Origin: Phylloscopus collybita
Taxonomy: Eukaryota; Chordata; Aves; Passeriformes; Phylloscopidae
Assembly: GCA_027886175.1 (NCBI GenBank)
Contig: JAJNNQ010000137.1
Coordinates: 1,988,001-2,052,000, forward strand
Direction of reading: 5' to 3'
DNA: 64,000 nucleotides
The notes beneath the pieces are model-generated. The model did no database searches. It worked only from the letters and a program-made list of their open reading frames with translations, and was not told the DNA's origin. Each line of letters opens with the position of its first letter. Within the stretch, counting starts at the first letter, position 1. Both the position numbers and the translations under genes were made by a program. Shown here piece after piece: positions 1 through 12,090 of the stretch.

Positions 1-950
1 GGTTCTGTGATCAGAGGTAGGGGGTGATCTCCCTGTGGGAGGTGACTGAAGAAGCAGGAGCTCCTCAGCCTTGAAGGAGGTGAGCTGGGGTATATGGAGA
101 GATTGGCAAACTTAGGAGGGGATGGATAGGAACTGACTGCTCAACACCTCTGCAAATACAAGAATTACAGGGCATGAAATTAAACTGTTGGAAAATCAAG
201 CCCTGAACAAATGGAAGCAGGTGATTCCTTCAAGCAGTGGGCTCTGGATCTGTGGAAATCCCTGGCAAAGCATGCTGTGGATGCAACAATGCAATTTCAA
301 GGATAAACCAAAAAAAGGAAATAAATAAATAGCTCTTTGGGTTGTGATGCAGAGACAGACAAGATGCAGAAGTTCCCCTGGATGAAAATAGCCAAAGGCT
401 GGACAGCTGCTGGGGACATAAATTTGTTTACCCTGGTCTTATGCTTTCCTTTTAGGCCATGGCTGAAGGAACTGGGATATGTGGGGTGTTGGTCCCAGCC
501 AGTACAGCTATTCCTGTGTGAATTATGGGGGATTAAAAATCTGATTGTAGCTGAAGAAGGGGCATTTATTTATCAAAATCCACTAATTCCTGTAGCCTGA
601 TAGAGCTGGCAGGGATTGTATCCTGCATGGGGGAGTTTGATCAACACAGTCCTTCAGAAACTGCCTGGGTCAGGAGTGGTGGAGCCAGAAACCTGGGAGA
701 GGGTCAGGGTGCTGGGGGAGAGAGAGGAGGCAAAGTTCCTCCAGGCAATTGGATGAGGATGAGGATTAGGGTGGGACTTCAAATGCCAGGGAGACATTAA
801 CTGTGTACAGATGGAATTTGTAGTGGTGACAGGATTGAATTGATGGGAATGGACACCATGAGACACCTGAGAGGGCTGCTGAGGAGAATTAATCCGTGGG
901 AGGATGCTCACTGATAACTGAGGATAAGGATGCCTTCCTATGATGTGCTG

Positions 951-1008
951 CTGGAACCAGATGATCTTTAAGGTCCCTTCCAACGCAAGCCTTTCTCTGA
1001 TTCTGTGG
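951..1008 (+). mobile_element. CR1 3'-end fragment
   Basis: CCAGATGATCTTTAAGGTCC, CTTCCAACGCAAGC and TGATTCTG match the extreme CR1 tail. Short and old. Confidence 0.7.
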
Positions 1009-1320
1009 TGGGAACATCTGGAAAGACAGTGGAACAACATGGTCTGGACAGCAGCATCACCAGCAGAAACAATTCAACTTCTCCCTGTGTGTTTTAACTG
1101 CTCAAACCTCCACCAGGAGCCTTCAAGTGGTGCTGGGCTTTGACAAACCCATTGCAGTGGCACGAATTCCTTCACAGGTCCCAATTAAATCTATTTATAG
1201 CATTTTTGGAGCAGGGTAACAATCTCTCCCTTGCTCAGCAGCCATGCTTCAGTGGCCACACAGGCACCAGCTCTCATTAAGCCTGGGCTGGCCCTGCATT
1301 AATTGTGACATGAGGCTCTT

Positions 1321-1349
1321 TTTTCTTTCTTTTTTTTTTTTTTTTTTTT
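1321..1349 (+). repeat. T-rich run
   Basis: Mostly T with two C interruptions. No element recognised beside it. Confidence 0.85.
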
Positions 1350-1588
1350 AAGGCTTTTGAACACAAATGTTTAGCCAAACCTCATTTGTTTCACAGTTTA
1401 CAGAGTGAAACACTTGACCACAGGATCAAGATTTAGTGTAAACATGGCAAAGGGGGTGTGAAGCTGCCTGGATGCAGCAGGGAGAAGCACAGAGGGAATG
1501 CTGCAGGCAGAGGAAGTCAGCCAGAGGTGATGGTTGGTAGGGTGGGGAAGGAGGTGGTTGGTTTCATCAGGTTTGGGTAACATCACCT

Positions 1589-1869
1589 TGTCACAATATG
1601 ACACGAATGAACAACACACACACTGAGATGTCCAAGGCAAAAAAAGGGGCAGTTTATTTACAGACCTTGACATTTATAGAATTCCAACAGTGACCATGGA
1701 TTGGAGGAAGAAAATTGTCCTCTCCAACCACACTGGTCAAGCCAACAGTCCATCAATTCTCTCCTCCTCCAGAAAGGAATGCAAAACAATCATTATTTAC
1801 ATGAGAAACTCCATTACAAAAATGTAAACATCAGAAGGCTTAGAAGAACTTCAGAAGAACAGGGCAACA
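1589..1869 (-). mobile_element. Solo LTR, ERVK-like family 1, perfect 6-bp target duplication
   Basis: The ends are TGTCACAATA and GGGCAACA, flanked by TCACCT at 1583-1588 and 1870-1875. On the minus strand it has a TATA motif (TATAAATG) followed by AATAAA, the expected U3-R order, so the LTR points against PLXNA4. Two relatives lie at 17314 and 37914. No internal retroviral sequence remains, so it is a solo LTR. Confidence 0.88.
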
Positions 1870-4800
1870 TCACCTCTCTCTCCTTCCACACCTCTGAGCT
1901 GGTGGACTCTGATTTTTACAAGGAAATTTAAAGTTTTCCCTGCCTTGTGCCAATGGGATGCAATCCCAGCTGGGGAAGGCAATCTTGGTACGGGAAAAAT
2001 GAGTGAGTTTGGTGGAAATCTGAACTGAGACCTCTGAGGGTGTGAAACAGTTTTCAACCTCCAGGATGCCAAGCAAGCTCCCAGCAGGATGATGTGTCCC
2101 TTGCTCCCCCTGGAGTGATGTTTTTGGGAGGGGAGTCACTATAGAGAGAAGGAATTCTTTGAAGAAGGGACAGCACAGGGGAGAGGCTGAGCAGTTGTAA
2201 AGGGAAAACTGGGAACCTGCCAAACCTTAAAGAAAAGGACTGAGATAATCTTTGTTATCTGTCTGCTCCCTTGTAAATACAGCCAGAACAGAGAGCAGGG
2301 ATGAGATTGGTGTGAGGGCTGTGTGAGAGAACAGATGGGGAAAGGCTCTTGTTCAAACACAGCCCCTGTCACCACACAAGGGCTTCAGAGTTCTGCAGTG
2401 GTTTACAAGCTCTGGAACACAGCGGGGTTCCTACAGCACTCTCCAAGAAATTAAAAGAAAATACGTTTTGTATTGTGACTGGTTGTTCTGCTGCTGCAAT
2501 TAGGAACAAGGGAAGCCTGAACATATTTGAGGATTGTTCTCAAACATGGCAAAAGTTGAGGAAGAGCAGAAAATGAAGTGTGGTGTTGGTGTGGTGAGTC
2601 ACCTCACCCAGTGACTGTGGTGTACACTGTAAATGTCTCCACCTGACCTGGCTGTCCAGACTCCTTTATATTCAGAGAACAGACACAGGCACATCCAGGG
2701 TGTGATTTATCTCATCCCTGCTTGACATCTGAAACAGAGAGCAGACAAATCCTGCCCTGCAAAAGGTCTCTCCTTCAACAGAGAACGAGTTTCTAGCTTA
2801 GATTTAGACTCTGATGTTGCAGACAGAGTTTAGTGGCAAGGCAAAGCCCTCACTTTTCACACCTGCCATGACAGAGCTGTTCCCCACAAGCTGCAAGAGT
2901 GACAGGCTTGATAGATCAGAAATGGAGCCCAGCATGGTTTATATAGAAAACCCCTGATTTGAGGGAGTTTTTTGAGCCAGCTGCAGGGCAGGGTCCTGCC
3001 AGGGGATGTATGAAGAGAAGAACTGCACTGCCAGGTGTGCAAAGCAAACTTCTCTGCTGTAGGAGCAGCAATCTCATCCTGAGAGCTTCTGATGGGAGCT
3101 GCCAACACTCAGCCTCACCTCTAAGTTTCCTGGAGCTCTTGCCACAGAGGCTGTGGGCATCAAATCTTTTTATTCCTCTTCTTGCTGTACCTCTGTTGGT
3201 GTGAGTGGCATGTGGTTGTGGCTGGGGATTTGCTCTGGAAGTGCCAGAGTGGAGAAATCTCTCACCAAAGGTGCCCAGAAGAGAGACAGGAGAGGAGGAG
3301 GAACAGCAAACACACAGCTGGAGGTGGGGGCCCTTGGTGAACAAGGATATTTGATCAGGTAATTTATCCTGCCACGTAGCAGGACACTGACCCCCACTTT
3401 AATTGTTGTGTCGTTTGTCCTTGACAGCTACTGCTGCTTCCAATTAATGCCCTTAATTAAAGCCCCCAGTTTTCCAAGGACGCAAGCATGGATTTACTGG
3501 GAAGAGAGATACAATGAAGAGGCAGAGCTTGGGGGTGTCTGATGAGAAATGACATTCCCTGTCCCAGTGGGACTGGCAAGTTATGTGCTTATCCTGCAGA
3601 AGTGGCAGGCTGGAATCAAACCCAGATCCTCATCTCCATCCCCACGGGAGCAGCTCCTCTCCCACCAGTCTGACATCCCCTTGTGTGTGAGTCCTGTTTC
3701 TCACCGGGGTAAATAATGTGCTTCAGCTCCCTGGGCTTTGCTTTTCCCTGTTCCTGATTTTGTTACTGGGCCTGCAGGTCAGGTAACAAGGCACAGGATA
3801 TCAAACACGACAGAGGAAATCCAAGCCCCTTTGTCCATAATTCAGGCCAGAATAAAATCAGCATCTTGGGATGCTGTGCAGGTGACTGAACACCCTCACT
3901 GACTGTTGAAGGTGCAGAAATGTTTCAACCTGTGGTTCTTTCAGGTGGGGCTTTTTTTGGGTTGTTTTTTTTTTTGCCTTCCTCTATTTAATAACCTGTA
4001 TTATCATGAATGCTCTGTTCAGGGCTTTGAAATCAAATAAGCTCCACTCTTAATCTTTCTGCAGTGTTTTGGGGCTGGCTGAGCCTCGACAGATAGCAGC
4101 ATTGACAGAGCCCACATGGCTTGACAGAGCCACTGTTCAGTGTTTTGGAAATGTATCTTTTGACTGTTGGGAAGGAAATTGGCTACTTAAGATGCCTTTT
4201 TGTACATTTAAATTAACTTAGTCCATCAGACTGAATAAATCCTGCCGCTGTATTAACATCCAATTATAACAACAGAGATTGAGCAATGATTCAGGTTTGG
4301 ACCAGAATGTTGGCAGTTTAAGGGGGAAAAGAAGTAATGTATATTGAAATAAAAAAGTCAAAAATGGGAGCCAGAAAATTGTGACTGAGCACACAGCAGG
4401 AGCTTTTGTGAACGTATAATGGCAGAGGCAGGAGCCAAATTTCTAACAGGATTAGCAGTTACTGTCTATCAGATCCAAAAAAACTCAATCATTTTGTTTT
4501 AAATGACTTTTTGTAACTCATTCATACCAGAAATAGGGAAGGGAAGGGAGGCTGGGAGCTGGAGAATCTGCAGTTTGGAATTTAGGCAGGATCAGAGGTG
4601 AGGTGTTGTGTGAAACACCCTGAAGGAGCAGCTGAGCTCTGAACCAGTCAGCACTTTGCAGATTTTGCCAGATTTTCAAGAGCTCCTTGTGAGCCAGAAT
4701 CTCGTGAATGACTTCTTTGGGGACCAGAGAATGTATGTGTTGATGAGGTGAAATATCTCTTTGAATCCTGCTGCAGCCATGGCAGCTGGGCCTGCTCATT

Positions 4801-5221
4801 GTTCCCTTTCTGCCCTTGAGAAGGACACAAGATTCACCTTCCTCTTGTCCAACGCTGGCTCTGGGATTGCATCTCACTCTGGGTCAGAGATCATCTGTCC
4901 CTCTGCTCTGCCATGGACAGATCTTTGGAAGCACAGCAACTCCTGGATGTCCACCAGGTGTGTGGACAGGCACCTGAGGGGGCCTTACCTTCATACCTTC
5001 AATACTCCAATGAACCCAGAGCCTAAATATGTTGCACTTAAAAACCTGGTGCTCACTCAGCAGCTGTTTTACCCTCACTTACCCTCACACTGAACTTCCT
5101 CCTCAAACTTGCTCAGATGCCATAAACCCACACCTTCAGAGACACTGAGAGCTCTTCCTTCTGCTGCTGGGACCTCACTTCCAGCTTCAGCTCTCCTTTG
5201 TAAAGTGGGGAGATGTGGGGA

Positions 5222-5445
5222 TAGAATCAGGGAATATCCTGAGTTGGAAGGGACCTCTGAGGATCACCCAACCCAGCTCCTTGCCCTGCACAGACACCCC
5301 AACAATCCCACCCTGTGCATGCCTGAGAGCATTGTCCAAATGCTTCTGGAGCTCTGGGAGCCTTGGGAATGTGCCCATTCCCTGGGGAGCCTGGGCACTG
5401 CCCACCACTCTCTGGGGAAGAACCTTTTCCTGATCTCATATATTT
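5222..5445 (-). mobile_element. CR1 tail fragment
   Basis: Starts with the reversed tail ATAGAATCAGGGAATATCC and GTTGGAAGGGACCTCTGAGG, then CAGCTCCTTGCCCTGCACAG and GGGGAGCCTGGGCACTGCCC. It ends in the region coding the last part of CR1 ORF2. Confidence 0.85.
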
Positions 5446-5654
5446 TCCTAATATATGGGCTGTAAGGCCTGAGAACAACAGCAGTCTGTTCTTACATCTA
5501 TATGCCAAAGTATCAGTGAAGCTGTCACCACTGCAGGAATATAAATTACTTCAAACTGGCTCCTAATGCCCCAAAATTAAGGATACTTTCCTTTTCTAAT
5601 CCTGCAAGATCCCTGGTTATATTTGGACAGGAGTCTCAGGCACGTGGTGGATTC

Positions 5655-5743
5655 TTGGAGTTGTCCTGTACAGGGCTAAGGGTTGAACTTCAATGATCCC
5701 TGTGGGTCCCTTCCAGCTCAGGATATTCCAGGATTTTGTGATA
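5655..5743 (+). mobile_element. CR1 3'-end fragment
   Basis: TCAATGATCCCTGTGGGTCC and CTTCCAGCTCAGGATATTCC are the CR1 tail motif. The 5' border is uncertain. Confidence 0.65.
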
Positions 5744-7373
5744 TTTGCTGCAAAATGTTGAATCCAGGTTTCACTCCCACGAAGAACCAGGGGTAGGGAC
5801 CCTCACCAAGGTTGGGAAATCACCTTGCAGAGTTTTTCAGGCTTTCCAATGGTGGAGAAGGGCTGGAAGGAGCAACTACAGCCTGGTTTGCCATGGAGAT
5901 TTCCACCTCCAGCACTGCCCTTCATCCAAGTGAATAAGGACAAGGCTCTGTAACTGGGAGGCTGCATGGACTTCCCTTTTGCTGATATTTTAGTGGCAGC
6001 ACAAAAAGCTGGCTGTTCCCTGGAGGGACACAGTCAGCTCTCAAACCCTTCAAGGTGGAAAGCTGAGCTGAATTAATTACAGTTTAGGCTCCAAAAAGGA
6101 AAATAAGACCTCTCTGATGTGCCTTATTTGCTTGATGTTCTTTCTCTTTTCAGCAGACAACCCTTAGGTGGCTTTTCTTTCAGTTGCAGCTCCTTCGTTT
6201 CTTGTGGTTTCTTTCTGCATTAATTGGAAGGTCTGACACTTCCAGCCCAAGACATTTATCAGCGTGGTACAGTTTTAATTAATCTCACAATAAGGCTGCC
6301 AGAGGTGAACTGGTAAAAGGACTTTTAGGGCAGGAATAATGCACATGGTGGCACGGGACATGCTCTGGTGGGACTGACAGGATTTGGGACCTGGGAAGCT
6401 CGTGGCACATCCCTGTGGGCTCTGGGACAGCAGCAGAAGCCAGGTGTGCTCCTAAAAACAACACATATCCCACAAAATGTACCCAAAACACACTGAAAAG
6501 AAAGCATTTCTGCAAAGGTGAAGATCTGGGCTCCCAGTAGGTTCCTCCTGCCAGTGGAATGAGCTTGGATATTCTTTGATGGCTAATTAACTAATAAGAA
6601 TAAAGCATACAGATACCACTTTTATCTACTCTTTTTATAGCAATTTGCCAAGAGATGGCAAATTCCAGTCCTCTGGGACTTCTTTCTTGTACCTATATCA
6701 GAGACACAAGTGGATTTTGACTCTGAGCATTCGAGCCAGGATCACCAGGTGTTGGAAAAGTTCATTTTCTGATCTAAACTTCTTCACCAGGGCTCACTTC
6801 TATCAGACAGGTGTAAACTGGCTCAGAAATGAGGTTGGATGGAACTATCTGGAGCTAATGAGGATAAATCAAGCAGCACCATATGTCAAACTGAGGGTGG
6901 TTTGGGTGGGAACTGCAGAGCCAAACCCAACTGTGCTCACAAAATTCTAATTACCAGGTGGGAATTGCATCTGCATTGAGGAATGGCAGATTTAGAGTCT
7001 TTCAAAACTAAATTATCTGCTTCTTCTTCTTCTAGTCCTGTGGGTGGCCACGGTGCAGACATGGCCAAGCTTGATGTGATCAAGATAAAATAACTCACAA
7101 TGTATTTTTCTCAGGTGGAAATAAGGGGTGGGAATGGCTGACATAATAAGTTATAATGTCTCCACCTTTTTGTATCTTCTTCTAAAAAAAATGTACGTCT
7201 TTTTTGAAATTTGTATTCAACACAGACTGTTGGGTTCAACAAGTTTAATTGGGTGAAACCCTGAGGCATGAAATTTATTCTTCATGTATAGCTGATACCT
7301 TCTTGATCAGAAGCTTAAGGAAGGTGGAACAACCTCATTCATGGCCAAAAAATCTTAATTTTTAAACTCCTTG

Positions 7374-7456
7374 AAAGAATCCTAGAATCTTGGAAAAGAC
7401 TTTTAAGATCATCACATCCAGCCATTAATCCACCACTGCCAAGGCCACCATAATTA
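7374..7456 (-). mobile_element. CR1 3'-end fragment
   Basis: GAATCCTAGAATCTTGGAAA followed by AAGATCATCACATCCAGCC is the reversed CR1 tail. Highly diverged. Confidence 0.6.
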
Positions 7457-9738
7457 GAGAAGTCTGAATGACTCCCTCCCTGTCTCGTTCTTAAAACTTT
7501 TATTGCTCTGTGGTCTGTTCTGATTGTGGTTTTATGCTCATGGCAATAGATTCCGTTGAGAAAAGTGAGTTTGTGTTGGTTTTTGTTTGAGTTTTTTTTC
7601 CCCCATTCTCACTTTTTCCTTAAAGGCTTTCAGTAGCCGCAGTTGGTTCCTCTGGGTGACTTGGCACAGGCAGTGGTGCAATGGTAAACAAACACCATCC
7701 TGTTTCTACCTGAAGTTCTCTAAAGCTTCTGCCACTTGCCAGAGGCTAAACTGCACATTTTCAGCTTTTGCTTATAGACTATCAACCGGGATTTGTGGGT
7801 AGGGGTGAGAAAAACGACTTCTGATACAACCAGAAAAGATCTTCATACAGAGCTGGAATTTTGCCTGAGACATATATTTATATTAGAATTAAAAAAAAAA
7901 AAAAAATTTAAAAGAGCCAGCTCTTGGTTCATTTACAGATGCAATCAAGATGGATTCTTTGTCTGTCACTCCACAGCTCAAACTCTCCTGAATGTTGCGC
8001 CAAGTAAAAAAAAATTGTCCCTGGGATGCAGGTGTATTCCCTCGTCATTTGTCAGGAGTAACTGTTCTGCAGTTTAGAGCTGGCAGCTCTCAGTGGCGTT
8101 TCATCAGGATAATACCACACTCTATCATCTGAGGGAATAAACTCTCCCTGCTGACAGGAACTGGGGTGAAGACACCAGCAATTGACTGGATATTACAGAG
8201 GCTCTCTGAAGCTTATTCAATGGAAAAGGGGCTATCAGGTCATTGGGCCCAAATTGTGTGTTTGGCTTCAAAAGCTGTGAGGGGCTTACAAAACCTAAGA
8301 GGAATCAAAAGCACTGGTCTGTGAGACAGGAGGTCAGGCTGGGCAGTCCCTTCAACCTTTGAAACCCCTCGCTGAAATACTTTAATTAAAAAGGAAAAAT
8401 GAAAGAGAAATAGATGATAAAAATGCGTTATTTTGGCAGTACATGGGTGTTTCAGGTCCTACTCTAATGCCTTCTGAGCTGCAAAAGCAGGGCTACAGCA
8501 AGAAAATATCCAGCCTGGTAGCCTTTGTCCTTTTCCTGTTGGGAGCAACCTTTCCAGGGATGGGACAAGTGATAGCTGGGAAGATGCACAGGCAATGGGG
8601 AGTGGAGCTAATGCTTTCCTGGGACCAGCAGTGGTGGTGGTTGTGGGGACTGGTGGTGGCAGGAGGTCACGGGAGGGAGACAAAGACACCACAAGACCTC
8701 AGTTCTCACAGGAAGCCAGAAAGCAACAGAGTCCAAAACCAGAGAGATCAATGAGATCCAGGGAGTTTAACTTGCTGCAGAAGATCTCCTGATGTCCAAT
8801 TGAAACGAATTAATTTAATCTCAAGGCACCACATCCCCACAGCCTGCCTGATTTGCTGATTGCTGGGAAATCCTGCAAGGGAAGTCATTTGGCAGCGGAT
8901 GAAGGGCCACAGGGAGATGGGAAAGCCTTAGGGGACATGGACCAGGATGTGGGCAGAGACTGCAGCAGGCTGAGGTCTGGAGCAAACCATCCACATCCCT
9001 CTGCCTGCTCCAGGCCTGCCCAGCACTGCAGGGATGTTCCTGTAGGAGGACAGGCAGCAGGGTGTTGGAACCCTGGGCACTGAGAATTTTAGGCTTTCTG
9101 TGCTGACAGGCACTGACCCACCCCAGCAAACACTGCATCTGACCTGAGGCCTTGGAGGAGTCTTCCAAAATTGATTGACAGCACTGGGGTTGTGGGTGTG
9201 GAGTTTGAATAGAAGTGTGTGATAGCACAGGATGGAAAACATAGAGTTTAAGGTTTTAGAATACAGTAATATATATATAAAGCAAGATGGAAGTTTTAGG
9301 GTGTTGGCTGAGTCCTTCTTTTTCACCTTTTTCTTCATGGGTTTGGGTGGTATTTTGTAATAGGAGAGGAAATCTGCATTGCAGGCCACCAGTGGTTGTT
9401 ACTGGGTTAAAAGTAAAAATAATTTAAGTGTCATTTCTTGATTGGACAGTTTATCCTTAAAAGGCCTTGTAGAGTGATAGAGACAGCTCCATTTTTACTT
9501 TGTTAGCTAGAAGTGCTGCAGAACTCTCAGCTTGTGAGGCTGTAATATAGATAAGAATTAATAAACATCCGAGTCTGAACACAAAATACCGTCTTGAGTA
9601 TTTAACCTTGACTATGGCAGAAAAAGAAGATAAAAAAGCAAAGCCAGGGGAAGGGGGCAGGGAGGGTGGCACCTCCATCAAGCTGTTCTGAGCCATGTGA
9701 GTGAGAAGCCTGACAGGTTGTCCCCTTTCCTCCTGCAG

Positions 9739-9839
9739 CTCACCAGGGTGCCTGTGGAGTCGTGCAGCCAGTACGAGACCTGCAGCGAGTGCCTGGGCTC
9801 AGGAGATCCTCACTGCGGGTGGTGTGTCCTTCACAACAC
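9739..9839 (+). CDS. PLXNA4: PLXNA4 exon (end of Sema domain / start of PSI1)
   Basis: Internal coding exon of plexin-A4, the single-pass receptor on growing axons that, with neuropilins, transduces class 3 and class 6 semaphorin guidance signals. The exon follows a pyrimidine-rich stretch ending TCCTGCAG and stops at AC|GTGAGT. It reads in phase 0 from LTRVPVESC and ends two bases into a codon (101 bases). It contains five cysteines of the first PSI domain, including the GDPHCGWC core. The next exon supplies the missing base and the remaining three PSI cysteines. VLHNT before the donor and TRKERC after it favour A4 over A1/A2, which from memory have ALHNM and a different following segment. 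Odd: the last 18 or so bases and the donor are repeated many times in the intron directly behind it. Reading past the donor meets TGA immediately (9841-9843). Confidence 0.93.
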
Positions 9840-10272
9840 GTGAGTACCTGCTGGGTGTGTCCTTCACAACACCTGAGTACCTGCTGGGTGTGTCCTTCAC
9901 AATATGTCAGTTACCTGGGTGCTGGGTGTGTCCTTCAAAACACCTGAGTGCCTGCTGGGTGTGTTCTTCACAATATGTGAGTTACCTCCTGGGTGTATCC
10001 TTCACAATATCTGAGTACCTGCTGGGTGTGTCCTTCACAACATGTGAGTTACCTGGGTGCTGGGTGTGTCCTTCACACACAACAGGTGAGTATCTGCTGG
10101 GTGTGTCCTTCAAAACACCTGAGTACCTTCAGGGTGTGTCCTTCACAACATGTCAGTTACCTGATGGGCGTGTGCTTCACAACATGTGAGTTACCTGCTG
10201 GGTGTGTCCTTAACAACATGTGAGTTACCTGCTGGGTGTGTCCTTCACAACACATCAGTACCTGCTCAGTGT
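9819..10272 (+). repeat. Minisatellite derived from exon 3' end plus splice donor (about 13 copies, 33-38 bp)
   Basis: The unit is GGGTGTGTCCTTCACAAC, then ACGTGAGTACCTGCT or variants. The first copy is the real exon end and donor (GT at 9840). About twelve more follow without interruption in the intron. GTGAGT is kept in the copies with GT at 9977, 10044, 10086, 10186 and 10220. Other copies read CTGAGT or GTCAGT, which removes or weakens the donor. The array ends at about 10272 and a CR1 remnant begins within about 30 bases. Confidence 0.95.
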
Positions 10273-10289
10273 GTTGGCGTTTTGCACAA

Positions 10290-11512
10290 ACAGGATGGAA
10301 CCACTGGGTTAGGAACAGGCTGGACAGCCAGGCCCAGAGAGTGGTGGTGAGTGGTGTTGCATCCAGCTGGGGACAGTCACCAGTGGTGTCCCTCAGGGGT
10401 CTGTGATGGGGCTAGTTCTGTTCAATAATTTTATTGATGACATGGATGAGGGGATTGAGGCTTTCGTTAGTAAATTTGTGGATGACACTCAGCTGGGGGT
10501 GTGTGTTGATCTGTTGGAAGGGAGGAGGGCTCTGCAGAGAGACCTGGAATGATTGGATGGATGAGCAGAGTCTAACAAGATGCAGTTTAATAAGTCCAAG
10601 TGCTTTAATAAGTCCTGCACTTTGGCCACAAGAACCCCTTGCAGTGTTACAGTCTGGGGCCGATGTGGCTGGACAGTGCCCAGGCAGAAAGGAACCTCGG
10701 GGTTCTGGTCGACTGCCAGCTGAACACAAGCCAGCAGTGTGCCCAGGTGGCCAAGAAGGCCAATGGCTCCTGGCCTGGATCAGGAATGGTGTGGCCAGCA
10801 AGAGCAGGGAGGTCATTCTGCCCCTGGACTCGGCACTGGTGAGGCCACACCTGGCGTGCTGTGTCTAGTTCTGAGGCCCTGAGTTTAGGATGGACATTGA
10901 GTGCAGTGTCCAGCTCTGGGCCTTCAGGTCAGGATGGACATTGAGTGCTGTGTCCAGCTCTGGCCCCTCAGGTCAGGATGGACATTGAGTGCTGTGTCCA
11001 GTTCTGGCCCCTCAGGTCAGGATGGACACTGAGTGCTGTGTCCAGCTCTGGCCCCTCAGTTCAGGATGGACATTGAGACACTTGAGCGCGTCCAGAGAAG
11101 GCAACGAGGCTGGTGAGGGGCTTGGAACACAAACCCTGTGAGGAAGAACTGAGGGAGCTGGGGGTGTTTAGTCTGAAGAAGACTCAGAGGTGATCTTATC
11201 ACTCTCTACAACTCCCTGAAGGGTGGCTGTGGTCAGCTGGGGTTGGTCTCTTTCTCCAGGCAGCACTGACAGAAGGAGAGGACACAGCCTCAAGCTGCAC
11301 CAAGGGAAGTACAGGTTGGATGTCAGGAAAAAGTTTTTCCCAGGAAGAATAATAAAGTACTGGAATGATCTGCCTGGAGAGGTGGTGGAGTCACCATCTC
11401 TGGATGTGTTTAAGAAAAGACTGGGTGTGGCACATGGTTTAGTTGAGGTGTTAGGGTTGGGTTGGACTCGATGATCTTGGAGGTCTCTTCCAACCTGGTG
11501 ATTCTCTGATTT
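10290..11512 (+). mobile_element. CR1 LINE remnant with reverse-transcriptase C-terminus
   Basis: 5'-truncated, decayed CR1 non-LTR retrotransposon. One frame reads [15 protein letters not shown] sequence ('GVPQGSVMG' at about 10385) and reaches FVDD at 10475-10486, the RT catalytic box (usually FADD in CR1). Further on, SREVILPLDSALVRPHL and later LDVRKKFF and YWNDLPGEVVESPSLDVF match the ORF2 C-terminus in other frames, so it is frameshifted. The tail ends with the usual GATGATCTTGGAGGTC and CCAACCTGGTGATTCT motifs. A 44-bp tandem array interrupts it at 10857-11076. It cannot be active. Confidence 0.9.
10857..11076 (+). repeat. 44-bp tandem array inside the CR1 remnant (5 copies)
   Basis: The motif TGGACATTGAG recurs at 10891, 10935, 10979, 11023 (as TGGACACTGAG) and 11067, an exact 44-base period. 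Each unit also holds GTGTCCAGCTCTGGCCCCTCA. A normal CR1 has this segment once, at the point coding CVQFW...DME. The copies differ by a few bases, so the expansion happened after insertion. Confidence 0.9.
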
Positions 11513-11539
11513 ACTGGGAAATGTTCCTTTGAGCCTTTA

Positions 11540-12090
11540 TTGTGACATCAGCCTTGTACTAGGTTGAGACAATTGAGAGATGGCAACAGCTCACATCTTG
11601 CCCGCAGTAGCCAAAGGAAATTCTCTTTGTTACAGGGCATTTTAAAAGTTTTCCAACCAATAGCACATTGCTGAAGCTCACAGATAGTTGTTCTAGCCAA
11701 TCACTAAAATCACATGTACACCTACTTCAAATAATGCTTGCTTGCATGCTTTCTATTAACAATACACAATATTCCATTTTTAAGCTCAAGAAGAAGCTTA
11801 AAACCTTCTACTACCTTGCTAAGCACATTTTTCTGCAGTTTTAAGTTCTATTCTAGCCAAGCCTAAAAACTCAAACTATTGTTTCATGTCCTTGCTTACT
11901 GTGTCATTGTATCTTCTCTGCTTTCAGACTTTGCAGCTGCAGCTAATTCTTAAGTTATCTGTTCTGTTTCTGAGGCCTGGTTTACACCTTCTGAAAATCT
12001 TCTTACCTTTACTAGTGATTTCCCACACTGGGGTCTGTCACCATCCCAGCCCTGCCTGCCCCCAACACCTGCCCTTGTGCTAACACAGGG
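11540..12090. mobile_element. Possible LTR fragment
   Basis: CCAATAGCACATTGCTGAAG, CTTCTACTACCTTGCTAAGC and CCTTGCTTACTGTGTCATTG have the feel of avian LTR sequence (CCAAT boxes, AT-rich). Neither ends nor a second copy are seen, so this is weak. Confidence 0.3.

Larger units (their letters stand above)
1..9738 (+). other. PLXNA4: PLXNA4 intron upstream of the first visible exon (partial)
   Basis: No plexin coding sequence is seen before 9739. The preceding family exon, which should end near MSERQ, must lie upstream of the window. Apart from the LTR at 1589-1869 and CR1 pieces near 951, 5222, 5655 and 7374, I see no recognisable element. The stretches 1-950, 1876-5221, 5744-7373 and 7457-9738 hold only unique-looking intronic sequence, with a poly-T run at 1321-1349 and short A-runs. 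Open frames here lack plexin similarity and splice context. Confidence 0.75.

Noticed and set aside
7030..7100. Possible upstream plexin exon near GCAGACATGGCC
   Set aside because: The translation in all frames lacks the expected Sema end (RDMAFS..MSERQ) and splice sites do not fit.
9701..10189. 162-codon open frame with repeated VSFTT..EYLLG motif
   Set aside because: It is the minisatellite read in a frame different from the PLXNA4 exon. The real coding frame stops at 9841-9843.
9819..10272. Regular repeats resembling a CRISPR array
   Set aside because: Contiguous tandem units without spacers in an animal intron. A minisatellite.
10434..10868. 144-codon frame as a possible gene
   Set aside because: It is the frameshifted CR1 reverse-transcriptase remnant, not a host gene.
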